A DNA stretch of 5,326 nucleotides. Source: Actinomycetes bacterium. Its GTDB lineage: Bacteria; Actinomycetota; Coriobacteriia; WRKU01; WQUG01. The notes beneath the pieces are model-generated. The model had not been told where the DNA came from. It saw nothing but the letters and a program-made list of their open reading frames with translations, and did not search any database. A program made the position numbers and the translations under genes. Where the stretch lies: NCBI GenBank assembly GCA_031268615.1, contig JAIRWZ010000043.1:1-5326 (forward strand), read 5' to 3'. Positions 5,250-5,326 of this stretch are shown in pieces; within the stretch, counting starts at the first letter, position 1; every line of letters begins with the position of its first letter.

Positions 5250-5258
5250 AGTGTAGCA
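5250..5258 (-). promoter_or_regulatory. Possible extended -10 promoter of the DUF2085 gene
   Basis: On the minus strand TGC-TACACT forms an extended -10 motif whose last base lies 10 nt before the ATG at 5239. No -35 hexamer is recognised, which is tolerated by extended -10 promoters. Transcription from it would start only a few bases before the start codon, consistent with the absence of a ribosome binding site. It would drive the DUF2085 gene and probably hypF. The rest of 5240-5326 shows no gene. Confidence 0.35.
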
Positions 5259-5326
5259 CGAGTGCCGACGCCCGGGCAGGGTTGGGCGAGGTTGAACCGG
5301 TTAGACTGGATTACGCCGCCCTTCTC

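Overview
The window (5326 bp) is a bacterial chromosomal segment of moderately high GC. It is compact, with four protein-coding genes. Left to right these are: the 3' end of an unidentified gene (+, 1-171), lysS for class II lysyl-tRNA synthetase (+, 198-1853), hypF for the [NiFe]-hydrogenase carbamoyltransferase (-, 2009-4525), and a DUF2085 membrane protein (-, 4562-5239). The two pairs converge, and lysS and hypF end 155 bp apart. No RNA gene, transposase, CRISPR array or phage gene is visible. The host is uncertain. The wording of LysRS and HypF and the presence of a DUF2085 protein suggest an anaerobic Gram-positive-type or Chloroflexota-like lineage (a Coriobacteriia-like actinobacterium is my first guess), but this is recollection, not a search.

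Region by region: the 5' fragment stops 26 bp before the GTG of lysS, an operon-like arrangement. LysRS is complete but about 45 residues longer than E. coli LysRS, because of an Ala/Gly/Lys repeat tail at the N-terminus and an Ala/Asp tandem repeat inside the anticodon-binding OB domain. The gap at 1854-2008 holds a possible 60-codon ORF of doubtful status and a near-perfect inverted repeat that may end hypF transcription. hypF is full length, with all acylphosphatase, zinc-finger, YrdC and Kae1-like signatures, and also carries an Ala/Asp/Glu repeat linker. It lies 36 bp downstream of the DUF2085 gene on the same strand. Both minus-strand genes lack a convincing Shine-Dalgarno sequence and have a -10-like hexamer 6 to 10 nt before the ATG, as leaderless transcripts do. 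The last 87 bp (5240-5326) hold only the upstream region of the DUF2085 gene.

The most unusual signal is not a gene. The 14-mer AGTGAGTACGTCCA occurs three times exactly (1232, 1868, and 2394 on the minus strand). It occurs twice more with one mismatch (3404, and 3904 on the minus strand) and twice in degraded form (15 and 4739). Most copies lie inside coding sequence, on both strands and in different reading frames, so the constraint appears to act on DNA rather than on protein. This looks like a dispersed short sequence family comparable in density to DNA-uptake sequences or cyanobacterial HIP1. Its function is unknown from this window.

Functionally the genes are mixed: translation (lysS), hydrogenase maturation (hypF, here without other hyp genes), and a membrane protein of unknown role. 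There is no evidence that they form one pathway.
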